A DNA stretch of 64,000 nucleotides, taken from NCBI GenBank assembly GCA_046349615.1, contig JAXMBZ010000001.1, positions 1 to 64,000 on the forward strand, read 5' to 3'. The position numbers and the translations under genes are program-made. This document shows, piece by piece, positions 62,879 to 64,000 of the stretch (position 1 is the first letter of the stretch; each line of letters begins with the position of its first letter). Source of the stretch: JADJNY01 sp046349615 (GTDB lineage: Bacteria; Planctomycetota; UBA1135; GCA-002686595). A model generated the notes under the pieces. That model searched no databases and was not told where the DNA came from. It saw nothing but the letters and a program-made list of their open reading frames with translations.

Positions 62879-64000
62879 ATGGAAGAGCTCATCGTCCTCG
62901 CCGTGCTCGTCGTGTTCGCGCTGCTCGCCTCGGCGGTCGTGCTCGCCTTGGTCGCCTTCCTGCGCGCGGGAACCCTGCGGCGCGAGCTCGACCAACTGCG
63001 CCGCGAGGTCGGCGACGTGCGAGCCGCCGCGGCGCGCGCGAGCGCCAAGAACGCGGAGCATCCCGCCGCCGCGCCGAGTGCGGACCTCTCCGCACGCCGC
63101 GAGGTCTCGACCGCGCGCGAGGTCGCCGCGAACCTGGCGCGGGCGGTCGATCCGTCGAGTGTCGTCGCCGCGAAGCCGACCGAGCTCGCGAAAGACGCTC
63201 CGCCGCCGGTGCCGAGCACGGTGTCCGCCGCGAGCGCGTCGGAGCCGAGCGCGGTGAGCGCGCCGTCGTCGAGCTCCGCCGCGACGACGGAGACGAGCGC
63301 GACGACGCCCGGACCCACGCTCGCGACGAACGCTCCGAGCGCGACGGCGCCGAGCACGGCTCCCGCGCTACTTCCACCGAGCGCGCCGCCCGCGCCGAAG
63401 AAGCGCATGCCGATCGAGAAGCTCCTCGGCGTCACCGGCGCGGCGGTGCTCGGCGGCATCGTGCTCGCGATCGCGGGTTTCTTCCTCTACCAGTACTCCG
63501 TCCAGCAAGGTTGGGTGACGAAGGAAGTCCGCCTCGCGATGGGCATCGCGGCGGGCGCGCTCGCTCTGCTCGGTTCGTTCCCGCTCGTGAAGCGCGGCTA
63601 CGCGATCACGGGCAACGCGCTCGCGGGCGGCGGCATCGTCGTGCTCTACGCCGCGTTCTGGGCCGCGCATCAGGTCTTCGGCGTGTGGCCCGTCGGGCTC
63701 TCGTTCGGGCTCATGGTCGCGACGACGGCGATCTGCGCAGGGCTCGCGCTCGCGCGGAGCTCGCAGGTCGTCGCCGCGCTCGGCTTGCTCGGCGGTTTCG
63801 CGACGCCGCTCGCGCTCTCGACCGGCGAGGACCATCCGATCGGGCTCTTCGGGTACACGCTGCTCGTCAACCTCGGGTTCCTCTCCGTCGCGCACAAGCG
63901 GCGTTGGCCGTGGACCGCGCTGCTCGCGCTCGTCGGCACGTTCGTGATCGAAGCGCTCTGGATCGTCGCCAAGATGCGCGGCGAGACGTTCTGGATCGCG
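62879..64000 (+). CDS. DUF2339 membrane protein (3' end beyond window)
   Basis: The reading frame is open for 374 codons from ATG 62879 to the last base, so the gene is partial at its 3' end. An N-terminal helix (about 3-25) is followed by a coiled segment (LRRELDQLRREVGDVRAA) and a long Ala/Ser/Pro linker (about 60-165). Helices of the DUF2339 type then begin at KLLGVTGAAVLGGIVLAIAGFFLY, with GNALAGGGIVVLYAAFWAAH and LLGGFATPLALST as family motifs. The family is usually 800-1000 residues with many helices and unknown function. The start was placed by the helix and the surrounding divergent gap. Confidence 0.82.
   Translation, partial: MEELIVLAVLVVFALLASAVVLALVAFLRAGTLRRELDQLRREVGDVRAAAARASAKNAEHPAAAPSADLSARREVSTAREVAANLARAVDPSSVVAAKPTELAKDAPPPVPSTVSAASASEPSAVSAPSSSSAATTETSATTPGPTLATNAPSATAPSTAPALLPPSAPPAPKKRMPIEKLLGVTGAAVLGGIVLAIAGFFLYQYSVQQGWVTKEVRLAMGIAAGALALLGSFPLVKRGYAITGNALAGGGIVVLYAAFWAAHQVFGVWPVGLSFGLMVATTAICAGLALARSSQVVAALGLLGGFATPLALSTGEDHPIGLFGYTLLVNLGFLSVAHKRRWPWTALLALVGTFVIEALWIVAKMRGETFWIA

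Overview
The window is 64 kb of very GC-rich bacterial DNA, densely coding on both strands and continuing past both edges. No rRNA, tRNA, CRISPR array or intact transposase was seen. The gene content points, by inference only, to a Planctomycetota-like, aerobic, Gram-negative-type bacterium. It has an alternative complex III operon joined to a caa3 oxidase, large secreted surface proteins (an NHL-like propeller and a choice-of-anchor-E-like protein), a DUF1570-type peptidase, a GT39-like/TPR fusion and a GHL10-type lipoprotein.

Layout. 1-1.6 kb: a dispersed repeat (copy A), a RidA-like remnant and a 5'-truncated DUF4143 ATPase, together looking like a genomic scar. 1.6-7.5 kb: a propeller surface protein, an MFS exporter, a DUF2071 protein and a B3/B4 protein. 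7.9-20.7 kb: a twelve-gene respiratory operon (actABCDEF, a small membrane protein, sco, coxBACD) between a good sigma70-like promoter and a hairpin. It would move electrons from quinol through alternative complex III to an oxidase whose CoxB carries its own cytochrome c domain. 20.9-26.6 kb: a 1745-residue histidine kinase with two PAS and six GAF domains, coupled to a single-domain response regulator. 26.7-34.3 kb: NagB, a TPM/TPM/LemA membrane module, a sugar-kinase-like protein, a sodium:solute symporter and an overlapping GHL10 lipoprotein. This could be an amino-sugar or wall-glycan salvage neighbourhood.

34.3-50.7 kb: a 55-bp tandem repeat, LURP-one-like and pirin-like proteins, repeat copy B, two unknown proteins, a secreted surface protein, LysA, an AONS-like enzyme, an ECF sigma/anti-sigma pair, a metallopeptidase-like protein, the GT39/TPR protein, two coupled lipoproteins and a universal stress protein. 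50.7-57.1 kb: a cyanophycinase-like lipoprotein, cytochrome bd (cydAB), a Dph6-like ATPase and an arsR-arsC-acr3 operon with a perfect operator palindrome. 57.2-60.9 kb: repeat copy C, then two cobalamin riboswitches in series. Each precedes a secreted protein (a beta-propeller and a second surface protein), with no transporter beside them. Repeat copies D and E follow as a head-to-head pair. 61-64 kb: a CPBP-like membrane protein and the start of a DUF2339 protein that runs off the window.

The two most unusual things are the repeat family and the B12 locus. All five repeat copies share a hairpin with a 22-bp stem and an AGGAA loop. The stem ends are constant, but the 10-bp core differs between copies and is always self-complementary. 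The B12 locus is the tandem riboswitch/secreted-protein pair. All family assignments come from reading motifs by eye and from memory; no database search was run.
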